Part shown: positions 48,060 to 60,280 of the stretch, piece after piece | How the letters are laid out: each line of letters opens with the position of its first letter | How positions within the stretch are numbered: position 1 is the stretch's first letter | Assembly: GCA_050084515.1 (NCBI GenBank) | Contig: CM114273.1 | Location: 22,444,001-22,508,000, forward strand | Reading direction: 5' to 3' | Length of the DNA: 64,000 bases | Source: Blasia pusilla | Lineage: Eukaryota > Marchantiophyta > Marchantiopsida > Blasiales | Translations under genes and position numbers: made by a program | The notes under the pieces: generated by a model | The model's input: only the letters and a program-made list of their open reading frames with translations | Told to the model about the DNA's origin: nothing | Database searches by the model: none

Positions 48060-48380
48060 GTCGTTGCATTAGGGCTCTAACACGGTCTTCTTTTGGTGGG
48101 GGAAAGATGGTGTATGTTTAAATTGTTGGATTAGTGATTTAAGAAGATCTTATTTAGGAGGTGAGAAAGAGGTTTAGTTTCAAAAGTTGTTGGTGTAGGT
48201 TTATTGAAATGCAGTTTATGGGATTCTACTTATGCCCAAGTGACCATATTGACGAATTAGTTAGGGCTTCAGTCAAGTCTACTATTGGTGGGGGAAAAGT
48301 GGTGTGTGTTTAAGTTGTTGGATTAGGATTTTCAGACGCTCTTCTTTTGGTGAAGGGAAAAAACTTTAATTTTTGAATTA
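48060..48380 (+). repeat. Diverged tandem repeat, unit about 190 bp
   Basis: GGTGGGGGAAA, GTGTxTGTTTAA and TTGTTGGATTAG recur in order at about 48094 and 48285, with similar sequence upstream of each. A partial third match (CTCTTCTTTTGGTG) follows. Non-coding. Confidence 0.55.
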
Positions 48381-51360
48381 GGAATTGAAAAATGGAGTTA
48401 AAATTATGATTTTCGTTGTGGGAAAAGGAGTCGGGCTCAAACTTCAAAGTTGGAGCCTTACCATTTTAGAAGTCCTGTTTTGATGGTGCCTAAGCGGTTA
48501 ATTCTCATGGACGCTTTATATTATTAAGCTTAAAAAATCCAAATTAGGTAGTGGGAAGATGGCTCGTGCTCCAACTTCTTTAAGCAGCATGCCTTTAAAA
48601 GTCCACTTTTGTGGTTGTGGGAAACTCCAAGAAAGTGCCAAAGAAGTCATGGAGAAAGCAATTAACGTGGACTTATGGACTCCCATGCGCTTTCTACCAT
48701 ATTAGCAATGTAATTAATCATGAAATTATATTGATTTTTTCATAACTTACTGATAGGGTGACTTTCATGAGTGGTAATTGGTGTTGGAGGAGTAAAACCA
48801 TTTGGAGTAACGAGGGTTTGGCCAAAACATGGCCACTAGAAAGTGGGCATCATCCCATTTGCTTCCGTGTAAAATTTCAACTACTACTTCTCTAAATCTG
48901 TTTCGTGTCTATACGTGTGATCTCTTAAGGGCAGTATATTCTCCCTACCTCCACACATCGTTGAATCAGCCAAATAAGTCATGAATGGTGAAACATGTAT
49001 CTAAAGTTATTTAGGAACAATATTGAGACATGAAATCGATATTACGGGTAAGGGAGATCTCTTGTGGATATTCTTAATATTCGAGTGCCCAAATCCTTAT
49101 GAGGACAAAAGTGTTATATGCATATAAAGGAGGACATCTTCTTATCCGTTTGGTTTGGCACATGGTATTGGGGAAAAATTAAAATATTTTCATAGCAAGA
49201 GAGAAGACAAGAAATTATGGTAGGATGACACGTGCAATACACTAGTTAAGGTACAAGATAACATGGGGGCATGTTTTTGCAATAAGTTGTGTATTGTAAC
49301 CGAGGTTTACAATATTTATGGATAAATAGTTGATAATACCTTTCTAGTTGTAAATTGAAAACCTCTCAACCGTGTGTTATGTGGTCATTAGTAGAATAAT
49401 GATGGTTCTTAGTATTACACACTTAGTTTGCTTATATAGTTGCAGCATGTTGTGGTGCAACTCTACTGGCGCCAAGAACCTGCATTCCTGCAAAATCTCG
49501 GCAAAATCCCGAGCCGGAAAATGCAGTTTCTTTGTAAAAATTGAAAAAAATGGTTGACATTTAGAAATTACCGGTCAAACCCTCTCGAGTGTCGGAGAAA
49601 AACAGGGGAGCTGGAAAATTCTATGCACCCGCTGGTGCAACTTCATCAAATCAGGTCAAAAAAATATTCCATAAGGAGTTATCATATGCAAATCAATTTC
49701 TCTACCTCAATGATGGGAAAAGTGAGTTATGACGTAAGTTCTTGGGTTATTGGGAAAGACAAATGCAAGAAAAGGTTGCCTAACATCTCTCATAAGACTT
49801 CCGATGGACCTGGTTTGATATTGTAATCATTTTAATGATTTAGGTCGGACTCCTTACATAGAAAGAGAATCACATGGTGTTACTATTGTTATTAATTTGT
49901 TGATGGATGTCGCATGAACTTTTCATCATTAACTCTTGAGCAAATCTCTTTCGCCATTAATGTTTCTAAAAAGTTTCAATCTAACTCTTCGGTGCAAATC
50001 TAAATCTACTTCATATCCATGGCTTCCGCTATGGGATTTTTCTTCCTCATTGTTTTTATAGTTGTCAACGTAAGCTTTTCTTCAGGGCTCTTGTGGGACT
50101 TCCTCACGTAAAGGAGCATCTCTTGAAGCTGATTTCTCACTTTTATGATAACTTCAACTCTTAATTTGGTTCCTTCAAGAAGGAACCAAGTTCATTCATA
50201 GAGTACAGTTCTGTATATTTTCCTCACGTTGATTCCATCTTTCTAAAGTGGTCATTTGACCTGTGAAAGGGGTCTTCTTGTGAATGCCCTACACGGTTTA
50301 CAAGTTTACTTTTTAAGGGTTTTTTTCCATACCCATCCGTATTTCAGCAGTGGAGAAGTATAGCACTTGTGGGCTCTTTAGGTGAGAGCCTTCCATAATG
50401 GGCGAATTCGTCTTTGAAGTTCAGCTTGCATGTTTCCATTCTCAATAGTAAAGTTAGTTTCATACATAGTCTTCTGTTTACGAACTTTTCCAGTCTTCCC
50501 TGAATTAAAGTTATCCAGCTTCATGTCAATCGAAGGTAGCAGTCGTCCATACTCTTGACGCTATTTTAGATATCTTCCATGAATTCAAGTTTTCTTGCAC
50601 ACCTTCTCTAATTACTGAAAAGTAGACCTCAGGTCCACAACTTGCAGATGTAGTAGTTGTAGACAAGGTGTCTTTTTGAGAACAAATCACCAAATTTGTT
50701 ACTGATGGCGAGAAGCTTCTCTTGTAGGTAGACTTCCAGCGTCGCCAGTGAATGTTTCTGCGCCACCGCTCTCCTCACACAATTTTAGAAGAAATCTTCC
50801 AAGACCTCACCCAAGACCAAGATTATATGAGAGCTGATGTTCACAATCTGCATGTGGAGTAGTGGTAAATAAGGTCAAGCCCCAAAACTGTTCACTTGTA
50901 GTGAGAAGCTCCTCAGTAGACTTCCCACCCGCTTCACGTGCCAGATCCTAATCTTTCAGCAGTGCCTCTATTGTCATACAAATTTCGGAGAAGCCTTCCA
51001 TGATCTCGATGTTTACTCGCACAGCTGTTTTACTTGCTGAAACTGGGGCCTCACATTCGAAACTTGTATATGAACCAATGGCGAAGAAGATCAACAGCAA
51101 AGCACCAAAACTGTCACTTGTGGCAAAGAGCCCCTCAAACTGCATAATGGCACATCGGAGATACAAGGCAGTACTTGAAAAGAGTAGACTTAGTGGAACG
51201 AGACGAGATTTGGACAAGAATCACGGTACTGGGATAAGATGGCACATCTAATACTGATAAGAAGTTGTATGTACATGCCTGGCACATATCTCATGCCAAG
51301 GGTGGTGAAAAGTCCCCATCCTCACCAGGAAACTGCCCCAATAACTACCATTTCAATGAT

Positions 51361-53113
51361 CTACTGAATGATCCCACCACGCTCCTGTTCCTGTTCCTTG
51401 TTTGGAGAGGATTTGAGTTCTGCCAAGCGGATGCTTTCCAGCTGCAGATCCACACATACGTCTCGGATTATCTGTCCACAGACTCCTCTCACATATCCAT
51501 TCAGTGGCCATGGAGGGATAAATGTTGGCTCTACGGTTTGTTGAAGATTTACCCAAGAGCCAGTTAGCCTGCCTTTGTCTGTTATCTTCTCTTCTGCTCC
51601 TGCTCCTGATGTTGCTGTGCTCTGTTCATCACCTAAACTGCTGGAGTCTGCGTCCTCGTACTTCGGTTCAATCTTCCAGGTGCCTTTGAACTTCTTCATC
51701 ATACCTTGTTGGGCCAGATCATAATTCATCTGCAAACAGAATGCCAGCCGATAAGCATCATGAAGTAGACAATGCAACTTCAGTAGAGGGGTACACAAGC
51801 TAGATGAAAGCTCATTACTTCAATCTTAAGAAGCAAATAACAGACTATCAACGTAGACATCTCCTGCACGTCATGTTGGGAGTTGGGAAATGCATCCGTT
51901 CTTTCTCTAAACTGTGACAGACCCGAGAAAATTAACAGAGCACTTTTGTGGACGAAGAAGATTTTGATGTAGAGGTTGAGCAAGCCAGACCGTTTAGGGT
52001 TCACATAGGGTTGATCTGCCAGTTCTTTAGTGATTCCATACAGCTTTGACAACTGCTGCATACGGAAGTTGAAATCAACGGTGACATTTGCTATGTTATT
52101 GCATAACTGAAGTGTCTCCATCACAACTCCAGGAAAGTCGTCTGGAAACTCAGACTAGTCATCTAAAGGAGTGAGCAGATTCTCTTCTCTCGATGAGGAG
52201 AGCAACGGCCACCCATACTGCTCCTAGCTGTTCTACAAATCTCTGTCTAGACAACGGTATACGATGGAGCATAAAAAAGGGATGGGAACAAACCCATCAA
52301 GGAAAGCACAAGGACAACAACCCAGGAGAAAAATAGAGTACAGGTCACAAATCACGGCGATGAGTAAAACTCATGAGAACTAAAATCTCTGGCCGCAGAC
52401 ACGATTGTCAGATACACTACTGATTATGAAATAGACCCATCAACTCCAGTCTCTCTAGATTCTGCATATACCCTTCTGCCTGAGTAGGGAACAGCAATTT
52501 CCTGCAAAGTGAGCACCGACAAATGAACGCACCGTTTTCTCTCGCCGGTTCTGCTCAGCAAACACCCGACAAGCAAATGTACCGGAGAACACCAAGAACC
52601 GCCATCTTCCAAGTTGCTCCACCTCCACCAGTTGACGATTGCCATCATCTTCCAAGACTTTTCTGTAAGTTACTTCCTGCCACCCTAACGATGTTAAGAA
52701 AGTCCAGTGCAACGAAATACACAACGGGTGTACAGCAGAGAGTGCACTGGCCAGCAGTGGGGATCGGCTGTAAAATATTCAGAGACGAGGCTTCACAGTT
52801 TTACTGAAGCCAAACGCTAGAAATCTTGCAGCAATAGACCGTTTGATGAAACTGCCGAAACGACTGAGGAATTCACCTTCACATTCTTGAAGACACGCCT
52901 GTTGTTGGGATCGATCACGATCTCATAGACGTCATCTGGAGGCAGAGGAACAGAGAACCTTGTCTCGATTTGACAGAAAGATCCAGCGGGTTTCGTCACA
53001 TTCACAACGGGGGGATCATGGATAGTACTAGATGGTACCCATTTCTCATCCGACATATATTCCTGACCGCTCTGCTCTACGCCGTCAAGGATCTTTACCT
53101 CGTTGTTCACCAT
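51361..53113 (-). CDS. DUF220 family protein (START/polyketide-cyclase-like lipid-binding fold), three exons
   Basis: Exons on the minus strand: 53113-52877, 52676-52533 and 51729-51361. All junctions are phase 0 with GT-AG introns, giving 750 nt or 249 residues. A TGA 15 nt upstream in frame supports the start. Conserved family blocks run across the joins: DPPVVNVTKPAGSFCQIETR, VPLPPDDVYEIVIDPNNRRV then FKNVK (exon 1), EVTYRKVLEDDGNRQLVEVE and GRWRFLVFSGTF (exon 2), and MMKKFKGTWKIEP then a variable acidic loop, GRLTGSWVNLQQTVEPTFIP and PLNGYVRGVCG (exon 3). Plant homologues are annotated as polyketide cyclase/dehydrase and lipid transport superfamily proteins; the ligand and biological role are not established. 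No signal peptide or membrane segment is evident. The frame is intact. Homologues are often longer at the N-terminus, so another upstream exon is possible. Confidence 0.9.
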
Positions 53114-53264
53114 ATTTGTTACTCTTCAAAGGCTATACCCTGACGCTCACATACCGACGCGGGCATTATCAGGGATCAACACTCTCTCGCTTGGCACACA
53201 ATTCACATCAATCATTTGTGGCACAATCTCTCTTCCTCTCTCACCCTCAGTTTTCCAAGCTGAC

Positions 53265-53522
53265 AGCCCCATGGCCGCTTAGCTTCCTGTGGACAATAAA
53301 TCATTCATTCATTCTCTGTAGAAGAAAAAAGCCCCATGGCCTCTTCGTTTCCTGTGGACAATAAATCATTCATCCATTCTCTATAGAATGAAAAAGCCCA
53401 TGGCCTCTTAGTTTCCAGTGGACACTGAATCGTTCATTCGCCCATTCTCTATAGAATTATAAAGCCCATGGCCACTTACTTTCCTGTGGACAATAAATCA
53501 TTCATTTTCTACAGAGTAAAAT
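53265..53522 (+). repeat. Tandem repeat of about 65 bp, four copies, upstream of the DUF220 gene
   Basis: Copies carry CCCATGGCC at 53269, 53334, 53398 and 53466 (period 64-68 bp), each followed by TTCCTGTGGACAATAAATCA or a close variant, then CATTCTCTATAGAA. It lies 150-400 bp upstream of the DUF220 start codon, in the likely promoter or 5' leader. Confidence 0.93.
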
Positions 53523-53883
53523 ATTTCGCTGTCCTCTCCAAGCGTATTGAGGTTCGCCAGATGCACGAGTGGAATCCAACGGTGAACCCCGACATGGAAA
53601 GGTAATGAGAATCGGAAGCAATTCGAGTTGATTGAAGTTCAGAATTCTTACCCCTGCTCAGATGGCAGCAGTGGTCGAAGTGGAGAACTGCTCACCTGAG
53701 AACCCAATTCGTCTGCGGGCTTGATCTCTTCTCCCTCAAACGACAGTCCCGCTCTAAAAAAACACACATGGAAGGGGTCACATAGGCCCAATTAGGCTTC
53801 CCGTGTACCGAAATCCGAAATCAGAATTTTAAAATCTCTCTGCAATTGTCGATGTTCCACGATTGAATTCAGTAAACATAATA

Positions 53884-54020
53884 GACCCAGCTCATCAACC
53901 GCCCCTCACTACATCATTTTCTGTTGAATCCAGAGCTCTCTCTCTCTCTCTCTCCGCGACCTCAGAGATGGACCCAGCTCATTAACCGCCCTTGACCATA
54001 CCGTTTTCTGTTGAATCGCA

Positions 54021-54061
<41 letters not shown>
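53884..54061 (+). repeat. Tandem duplication with (CT)n tails, unit 87 bp
   Basis: GACCCAGCTCAT at 53884 and 53971 starts two copies; both contain CATTTTCTGTTGAATC-like sequence and end in CT microsatellites (about 53937-53954 and 54027-54061). Located upstream of the DUF220 gene. No coding role. Confidence 0.92.
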
Positions 54062-54065
<4 letters not shown>

Positions 54066-55950
54066 GCAGATTGTGGTGACTCACGATGTAGTTCGTGATG
54101 TCTCCGTGTAGTGGAGCAGTGTCTCTCTGAACACAGAATCAACGACGCACACGCTGCTCACTCACAAGCGTGTTCACGAGCCGAATTTCCACGAGGCTCC
54201 TCCATTCCCCGCCTCTCCTCTTTCGCTCCTTACCATCGCCGCTCTTGCCCCTCCTCCCTCACAACCAATCAAAACCGGACCACAGCGGCGCTCCTCTTGT
54301 GTCCCACACGCCAACTCTCCGGAGTTGGCGTCCTTCAACCGCTTCATGAATCACACACGGAGAGAGAGACACAGACAGGGGAAAAAAAAAAGGGTGAGAG
54401 ATTTGTTGTTCCTTTGAGGTGTCGTGACCCGATGATCGATCCAGTTCTGGCGTCGGGCGTGGAAGGAATGTGGAGCTTACACTTGTGCTGCGTTATCTTG
54501 TATCTAGAAATGTCCATTCACTCCTGCGTCTTTCAACTGTGTGTGGCCAACTCTACGAAAGATTCTCCATGGACCGTCTTTTCAGTCGTGTGTATTGAAA
54601 AATGGTTAATTACGATGGTTACCTTTTTCACCAAATTAGTTACATGATATTGATTAATTATGGCCCCTACTACTCCGCAGCTAAGTTATTTCAGGTTAAT
54701 CTTTCAATCATGAACATTTGTCTATATGAATGTTGATGGGAATATTATTTAGTTAGTTCTAGATAATGCGCATGTTAAGTGCGGGTGAAAATAATCCGAG
54801 GAACATTAAATTAGTTCTTTTGTCAAATATTACGTATGTCAATTAGGAAGGTTTATTCAAACCTCATATTGGGTGATGCATTTTTTTATCAACAAGCTTT
54901 TGAATTTTGATTATTGAAGGTGGGAGAAACCTCTTTTAATTATAGAGATTTGTCTACGTTCCCTTCTCCATGGAGTGTTACTCACTTCCTCCCAAAATTT
55001 CTTTCCAAATTTTCCATGTATCAAACATTATGGGCACTTATTTGAGAGCCCTATCATATGCGTTAGAAATTGTTCCTATTATCTCGACTATACTATTGCT
55101 CGGTGCCTCGTGCATGGAACGGATAATGTAGTATTGGTGAAAAATCCTAATGAAACTCTCCATTCAATTGCTCTCTTTCCTTCCCCTTTTGAAAATATAA
55201 ACTTTAAGCTATTTGTCTTCCTTTCATCTAAAAATTAGGTCTTTTAAATGAAAATCCTTTTCAAATATTTTCTTATTGAAAATTTCCCCATTTTTCTCTT
55301 CCCCTCCCCTATTCCAAATTAAATCTGATCTCTACTTCCTTACTCTATCGATAATTCAACACTTAAAAATTTACCCTTGAAGCCTTCTATTGTTTGCAAT
55401 TTATCGATATATGATATCTCTTCTTGTCTCATAGTAAAAATTAAAAATTAAATAAAATTTTGAATTAAACTTATGCACCAAACGATCTGTTATTAGAAAA
55501 ATTCGGCCTTTCTTTCGTCCCCTATCCTATCGAAAATAAAACCATTTAGAAACAGATGTATTGTAAGGAACTCTTTGTTCAATTACTATCCTTTTTTCAT
55601 TCCTTTCCTTCAAAAGAACTTCAATTCTTCTTTAAGAATTACCTACAAAACCTAAGACACTTGTCACAACATCAAAATTCAATATCTTATTAACATATGT
55701 GACTCACGAAATAAAAGAAATATTCAATTAGACTATTGGCTGAAAATTTTTAATTACTTAATAGTTTTAATTTCTATCATTACATCTCATGGGAGCGCAT
55801 GTACTCATCTTTTAGGTCCTAATTGGTCCCACAATGAAGAGTCCTTGAAATGGCCATCAATCTCTCCCATAACAAATTCGGGTGTAGATTTGAACTTCAT
55901 CATTATATTTGGACATTCCAATTAAGTCCGTAGCATTTTGTATGGGCATT
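54062..55950. other. Intergenic region, no recognised gene
   Basis: A GC-richer patch (54100-54480) includes a perfect 10-bp inverted repeat ACGCCAACTC/GAGTTGGCGT with a 4-nt loop near 54308-54331. The open stretch 54111-54647 has no domain and overlaps low-complexity DNA, so it is not called. From 54650 the DNA is AT-rich up to the insertion site of element 2. Confidence 0.5.
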
Positions 55951-55955
55951 GAACG

Positions 55956-56438
55956 TGTCACGTCTCTTAGAATAGATCGGTGAGATGTAGTAGATCACCT
56001 TCATGAGTAGCGGAGGATAGGCTCATTAGGTCGAGGATGACCTGTCGAGGCCTCGAAAAACCTGACAGAGCAAGTTTCCCCTTCGTTTCGGCTCATTTGG
56101 AGCCATATTGAGGAACTTACTATTTTAGGTAAGTACCATTTTGAGTATGTGATCAACTTTATATTTTTGGTAAGTGGCCCTTGTTCTCCTACATCAGGTC
56201 AAGAGCCAAGGAGGTCACTTGGGAGCATAGGTTACCATGGAGGGAGCTTGGGAGAGGGGAGGGGTATACCTCAAGGAGAGAGAGCTTGAGAGCTCATTCT
56301 CTCTTTGTTGAACCTCTTGGCATGAGGCGGCGGAGCTATGGTCCCTTGCCTTGTGAGTGTAACCCAAGCCTCTCATTGGTGAGTGATTTTGGTTTGACAT
56401 GAGAGAGAGTGCACACCTTTGAAAGCTATGGTGTGAGA
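55956..56438 (+). repeat. 5' LTR of element 2, truncated at its 3' end
   Basis: Matches the first 480-490 bp of the 3' LTR (61960-62597). Identity stops at about 56438 after GGTGTGAGATGG, where internal protein-coding sequence begins at once. The last 150 bp of the LTR, the primer-binding site and the 5' internal region are therefore deleted. Confidence 0.9.
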
Positions 56439-56441
56439 TGG

Positions 56442-57134
56442 AGTGCGACGACTCCTATTGTTGATGCTCAGGAGGGGCATGTGTCGAACACGTTGTTGGG
56501 GGTGGCCAGCGTTGTGTACTGCACTCCTTTATTTTCTGCTTCTGATGTTATGATGTTGGGGGATACGCCCGTCGAGGCTTTTCGGCTGGCCGCTTCACTA
56601 TGTGAGCGCGGAGTTGGAGTTCCTGCATCACGTTCACAGGTGATTGCAGAGGAGGTGATGGACCTGCCTTTGGAGCGGATGCTCCGGCCGTCCACGTCAG
56701 ATTCATGGCAGGTTGCGGCAGCTAGGATGGCGGAGATGCCCGCTAGACCTGCGATAGAGCGTGCCATGGCTTCTCCTCGTGTTGTGTTGCTGGATAACCG
56801 AGGAGAGATCTTCCAATTGGTGAGTCTCGGAGGTAGAGCTTTTAGTCCGCGGCGCGTCTTGTTGGATTCAAGAGCGCAACCCCTGATGTTGGGAAAAGCG
56901 TCATTCAAAGGATTGGGCTTGACGAGAGTCGATGTGGAGCGTTGTCCATTTCGGATACGGACATCCTTGGGTGGAGCAAGTACCACACAATATATCCCCC
57001 GACAGGAGGTCATGGTGAGGATTCGCCCGGGACATCCTACAAATGAGTCCATGGTGCGAGCCAAGGCGATAGTGACTGATGCAGAGTCCTACGACGTCTT
57101 AGCTCTTTACCCGGTCAATTCACAGGTGCAGTGA
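56442..57134 (+). pseudogene. gag-pol N-terminal and aspartic-protease-like region (element 2)
   Basis: A long open stretch (LTR-derived start at 56409, element sequence from about 56442) of about 230 codons. The N-terminal half (EAFRLAASLCERGVGVPASR, MARMAEMPARPAIERAM-like) is not recognised. The C-terminal half has RRVLLDSRAQPLMLGKASFK, which sits where a retropepsin DSGA-type active site is expected (here DSRA), and then VMVRIRPGHPTNES and VTDAESYDVL, equivalent to element 1. It ends with a frame break at 57134 just before the linker to the methyltransferase. Protease assignment is by position and weak motif. Confidence 0.65.
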
Positions 57135-57419
57135 TCGAGCGATGGCCAAGAGATGTGGCAACCTTAGCAGCATTTAGCAATGCCATCACTTGGCCTAGTG
57201 GTTTGATTGTGGGACATGTCCATGAAGAGGATACTCCCGTTCCTGACATTTCTAAGGAGAGGACTGTTATGGTAGCCGCATCATTCCGTGGAGGAGAGGT
57301 GCCATTGTGAGGCTCGAGTGAGGAGCTTCGGAGATTGGCACATGAGCACGTGCAGACCGTATGGAGCAAGGCGTTTGCACCGGAGCGTGACGGGTTTGAG
57401 GAACCCTAGGTTGTTGGGA

Positions 57420-58260
57420 GTGCTACGATGACACCCTTGGATACCACACCCATTCTATGGTGTATCCCGGAGGAGGGTATTCGAGTGTTAGATCTCTTTG
57501 GAGGGATTAGCACCGGTTTAGCTGTTGTTTTGCAGGCATGAGTGCGAGTGCAGCAGTACTTGTATGTGGAGAGTGATGATGTTGCGAGGCGCGTCTCACT
57601 ACGACATGTGGCGCAACAATCAAGTGTTGGACAAGACACTCGGTCCAGGTTGTTTTGGGAGAACGTTGAGGGTCTTACGGCAGTTGCAGGAGCACCAATC
57701 TCGTTCTCCAGCCTACATTATGGAAAATGTGCCGATCTTAGGAGACTCCAGGTCATGGGTGGTGACGAGTGCTCATCAGGTGCGTGCCTGGATCGGCCCA
57801 ACAGTGTTCTTGGATGCAGCAAGTGTAGGTTCTAGAGCCCATCGCCCTCGTCTATGGTGGACCAACTTGGTGCCCCATGCGGTGTTACGGAGGGCGTATG
57901 CGAGAGTGGAGCGCCCCTCTCTTTTGTTAGTGGACTCCATTCTGGATCCAGGTCATCGATCACAGGCAGTGAGGCACGATGATCGACCATCATTGACTGT
58001 GGTCAAGAGGGTAGGCAGGCCGCGGGCAGCCTTGCCCACGCGTTTTGAGTTTCAAAGAGGCTGGTCGTGACTTGGTTTGGGATGACCAAGTTCAGCGGTT
58101 GGTGGAGCCCAACGCCGACGAGAGAGAGCGAGCGATGGGATTTCCCACAGGAGTGAGGGCAGTACCATCAGTGTCAGAGGCATCACGACACCGGTCAGGA
58201 AATGGACCTAAATTGCTTGACATGGATCCTCAGCTTGGGAGTGGCTGAGCAGCGCCGTAT
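57420..58260 (+). pseudogene. DNA methyltransferase remnant (element 2), catalytic segment deleted
   Basis: Motif I VLDLFGGISTGL starts at 57485 and is followed by an in-frame TGA at 57539-57541. Then YLYVESDDVARRVSLRHVAQ runs, after a short junction, into RSRLFWENV. Compared with element 1, about 55 residues are missing here, including the GWPC catalytic motif IV. Motif VI (YIMENVPILGD, ENV at 57723-57731), RAHRPRLWW near 57843, motif IX ERERAMGFPTGV near 58135 and motif X-like MDLNCLTWILSLG from 58202 remain in shifting frames. The copy cannot have methyltransferase activity. The position between protease and RT is the same as in element 1, so the domain belongs to the family and was not a chance capture in one copy. 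Confidence 0.88.
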
Positions 58261-58575
58261 CAGATTGCGACAGATCACAGCGGTTGCGTCGGTGAGCCCC
58301 ATGCCTACCAAGACGGTGGAGGCTGTGGCTAGGGGCGAGACCCGAGGAGATCTACACACCAGGGGAGATCGGGAGAGACATTTTGGACTTCTTGGAATGC
58401 TTTGCAGGTACGCCAAGAGATGATAGCCACAACATCGAGCGTGGTTCCAGGCACTGCACGTGGAGGAGATCAGAGTTTGAAGTTGGCTGCATGAGAGCGG
58501 CCGAGTGTTGTTGTTCGAGACGGGGTTGCACCATAGCAACTACCGATATCCGCGCTGAAGAGTCCTACCGTAGTT

Positions 58576-59560
58576 ATGATGGAGACTTGGGAGCCAGATA
58601 TGGGTCCTAAGTTGACAGGAGGAGAGCGACGCCGGATACATCAGTACCTCATGAGTTATAGGAGCTGCTTTGCGTTGAGCATGGAGGATTTGGGTACGCT
58701 GAAGGGACCGGGGATCTGCATTGAGTTGTCGAGTGATACGCCAATCTTCCAAATACCCTACAGGTACAGTGATATGGAGAGGGCTCTCATTCAGAGTAGG
58801 AGCCAGGACTTGGTCGGAGCAGGACTAGTGGAAATGTCGCATGGGGAGTATGCATCTGCGACTATCATGCCCGCCAAGAAGGATGTGCATGGCAACTGGA
58901 CGGATAGGCGGATGTGTGGGGATTACAGACCTATCAATCGGAAAACGAAGTCCGATAGGTATGCCATGCCCATCCCTGAGGAGATCTTTGATGCGATTAG
59001 TCACGCAAAATTCTTCAGTTCATGAGTTCATTGGATTTGCGAGTCGAATACCATCAGCTGCCTGTCAGATTGGAGGACAGGTAGAAGACGGAATTTTGGG
59101 GCATCGATCCTCACGAGAAGGATTGTTTGTACCACTGGCTGTTCTTACCATTTGGGTTAAAGAACGCCCCGGTGGAGTTTTAGAGGGTCATGGATAGGAT
59201 GTTGGCTGGTCTAGATTTTGCTAGGTGTTATATTGATGACATCGTAGTCTTTAGCGCCACGGTTGAGGAGCATGAGCGACATCTAGAGGAGGTGTTTCGA
59301 CGATTGCAATTACATGGGCTGAAGCTATATCCGGCCAAGTGCAAGTTCTTCTACAACCAGATTGAGTTCTTGGGTCATACAATATACCTAGGGGCCCTTG
59401 GTGTTCAACAGATGAAGGTAGAGGCTATCTCACGCATTCCACGTCCTACAGATGTGAGCCGTGTTTGCGCATTCATGGGATTGGCGAACTTCTAGCGGCG
59501 GTACGTTAAGGGATTCAGTTCGATTGCGAAGCCGCTAACCTTGCTGACAAAGGTGGATCA
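58576..59560 (+). pseudogene. Reverse transcriptase domain (element 2)
   Basis: The first frame (58576-59025) contains the RT N-terminal half (YASATIMPAKKDVHGNW, RMCGDYRPINRKTKSDRYAM). A stop near 59023 and a frameshift follow, with the middle part (FLPFGLKNAP) in another frame. The catalytic YIDD is at 59229-59240 within the frame 59190-59495, followed by KLYPAKCKFFYNQIEFLGH. A stop after FMGLANF interrupts the connection to RNase H. Same broken Ty3-type RT as element 1. Confidence 0.92.
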
Positions 59561-60280
59561 CGAGTGGCACTGGGGGGATGAGCAGGAGCGAGCATTTCAG
59601 TTGCTCAAGGATAGGTTGACGTCTGCGCCCATCTTAAGGAGACCGATCAGGGGGCGTCCTTTCTAGTTGCACACAGATTGGAGCATGTTGGGGCTTGGAG
59701 CGGTGCTCACCCAGCATGATGATGAGGGTAGAGAGTTGGTGGTGGCTTACGCTAGCCACTCAAACAACGTTGTAGAGGCGAAGTACAGCTCGTATGAGGG
59801 CAAGTGCTTGGCTGCAGTGTGGATTGTCACGTATTTCAAGTGTAACTTATTCGACAACCCCTTTACCATCATCACAGATCATCAACCACTGAAGTGGTTG
59901 ATGGAGTCCAACAAGCTTACAGGAAAGCTTGTGAGATGGGCTATGTTGTTGCAGGAGTATGATTTTCAGGTGGTACATAGACTTGGGACGCTCAACCAAG
60001 ATGCAGATGGGTTGAGTCGTAATCTATGCCCAAGTCAACGAGATGCGACTAGAGCTCGATGGCATGGAGAGAGTGATGAGGAGTTAGTGCCACAATGGCA
60101 CACATCAGCCTATTTAGGCATGTTCGCTATGGAGAGCCAGAGTGTGGAGACTTCGATGGCAAGGTTTAGTGGAGAGTCCTTGGATCTCGAGGCCAGTGAG
60201 GAGACGACAGGTGGCCGAGATATTCATGATGATGGAGTAGTCTTAGATTACCTTCGTACTGGCAGCATTGCGAGTACCCA
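59561..60280 (+). pseudogene. RNase H domain (element 2)
   Basis: HTDWSMLGLGAVLTQHDDEG (first catalytic Asp), KYSSYEGKCLAAVWIVTYF and TDHQPLKWLMESNKLTG, ending in HRLGTLNQDADGLSRN, are typical of Ty3/gypsy RNase H. The frame is open from 59667 to 60407, with a TAG just before it. Confidence 0.88.

Larger units (their letters stand above)
44251..51360. other. AT-rich intergenic region, no recognised gene
   Basis: No gene with a recognisable domain. It contains an (AT)n tract at about 44530-44547, a perfect 27-bp inverted repeat at 46882-46939, a TCTA microsatellite at about 47590-47610, and a diverged tandem repeat at about 48060-48380 (unit about 190 bp, marked by GGTGGGGGAAA and TTGTTGGATTAG). 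At 50600-51220 blocks resembling CCAAAACTGTTCACTTGT and GAGAAGCT(C/T)CTC recur and may be remnants of a repetitive gene, but stops are frequent and the family is not recognised. The segment just below 51361 should include the 3' UTR of the DUF220 gene. Confidence 0.45.

Noticed and set aside
50600-51220. Possible remnant of a repetitive protein gene (minus strand)
   Set aside because: Blocks recur, but stops are frequent and no family could be named, so not called as a pseudogene.
51780-52124. 114-codon minus-strand frame between DUF220 exons 2 and 3
   Set aside because: The DUF220 family blocks join directly from exon 2 to exon 3, and this frame lies in the intron with no family similarity.
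54111-54647. 178-codon plus-strand frame
   Set aside because: No recognisable domain, starts in CT-repeat DNA, and crosses from GC-rich to AT-rich sequence; likely chance.
56409-56441. ATG at 56409 as the start of the element 2 protein
   Set aside because: It lies in the truncated LTR; the open frame joins LTR and internal sequence only because of the deletion.
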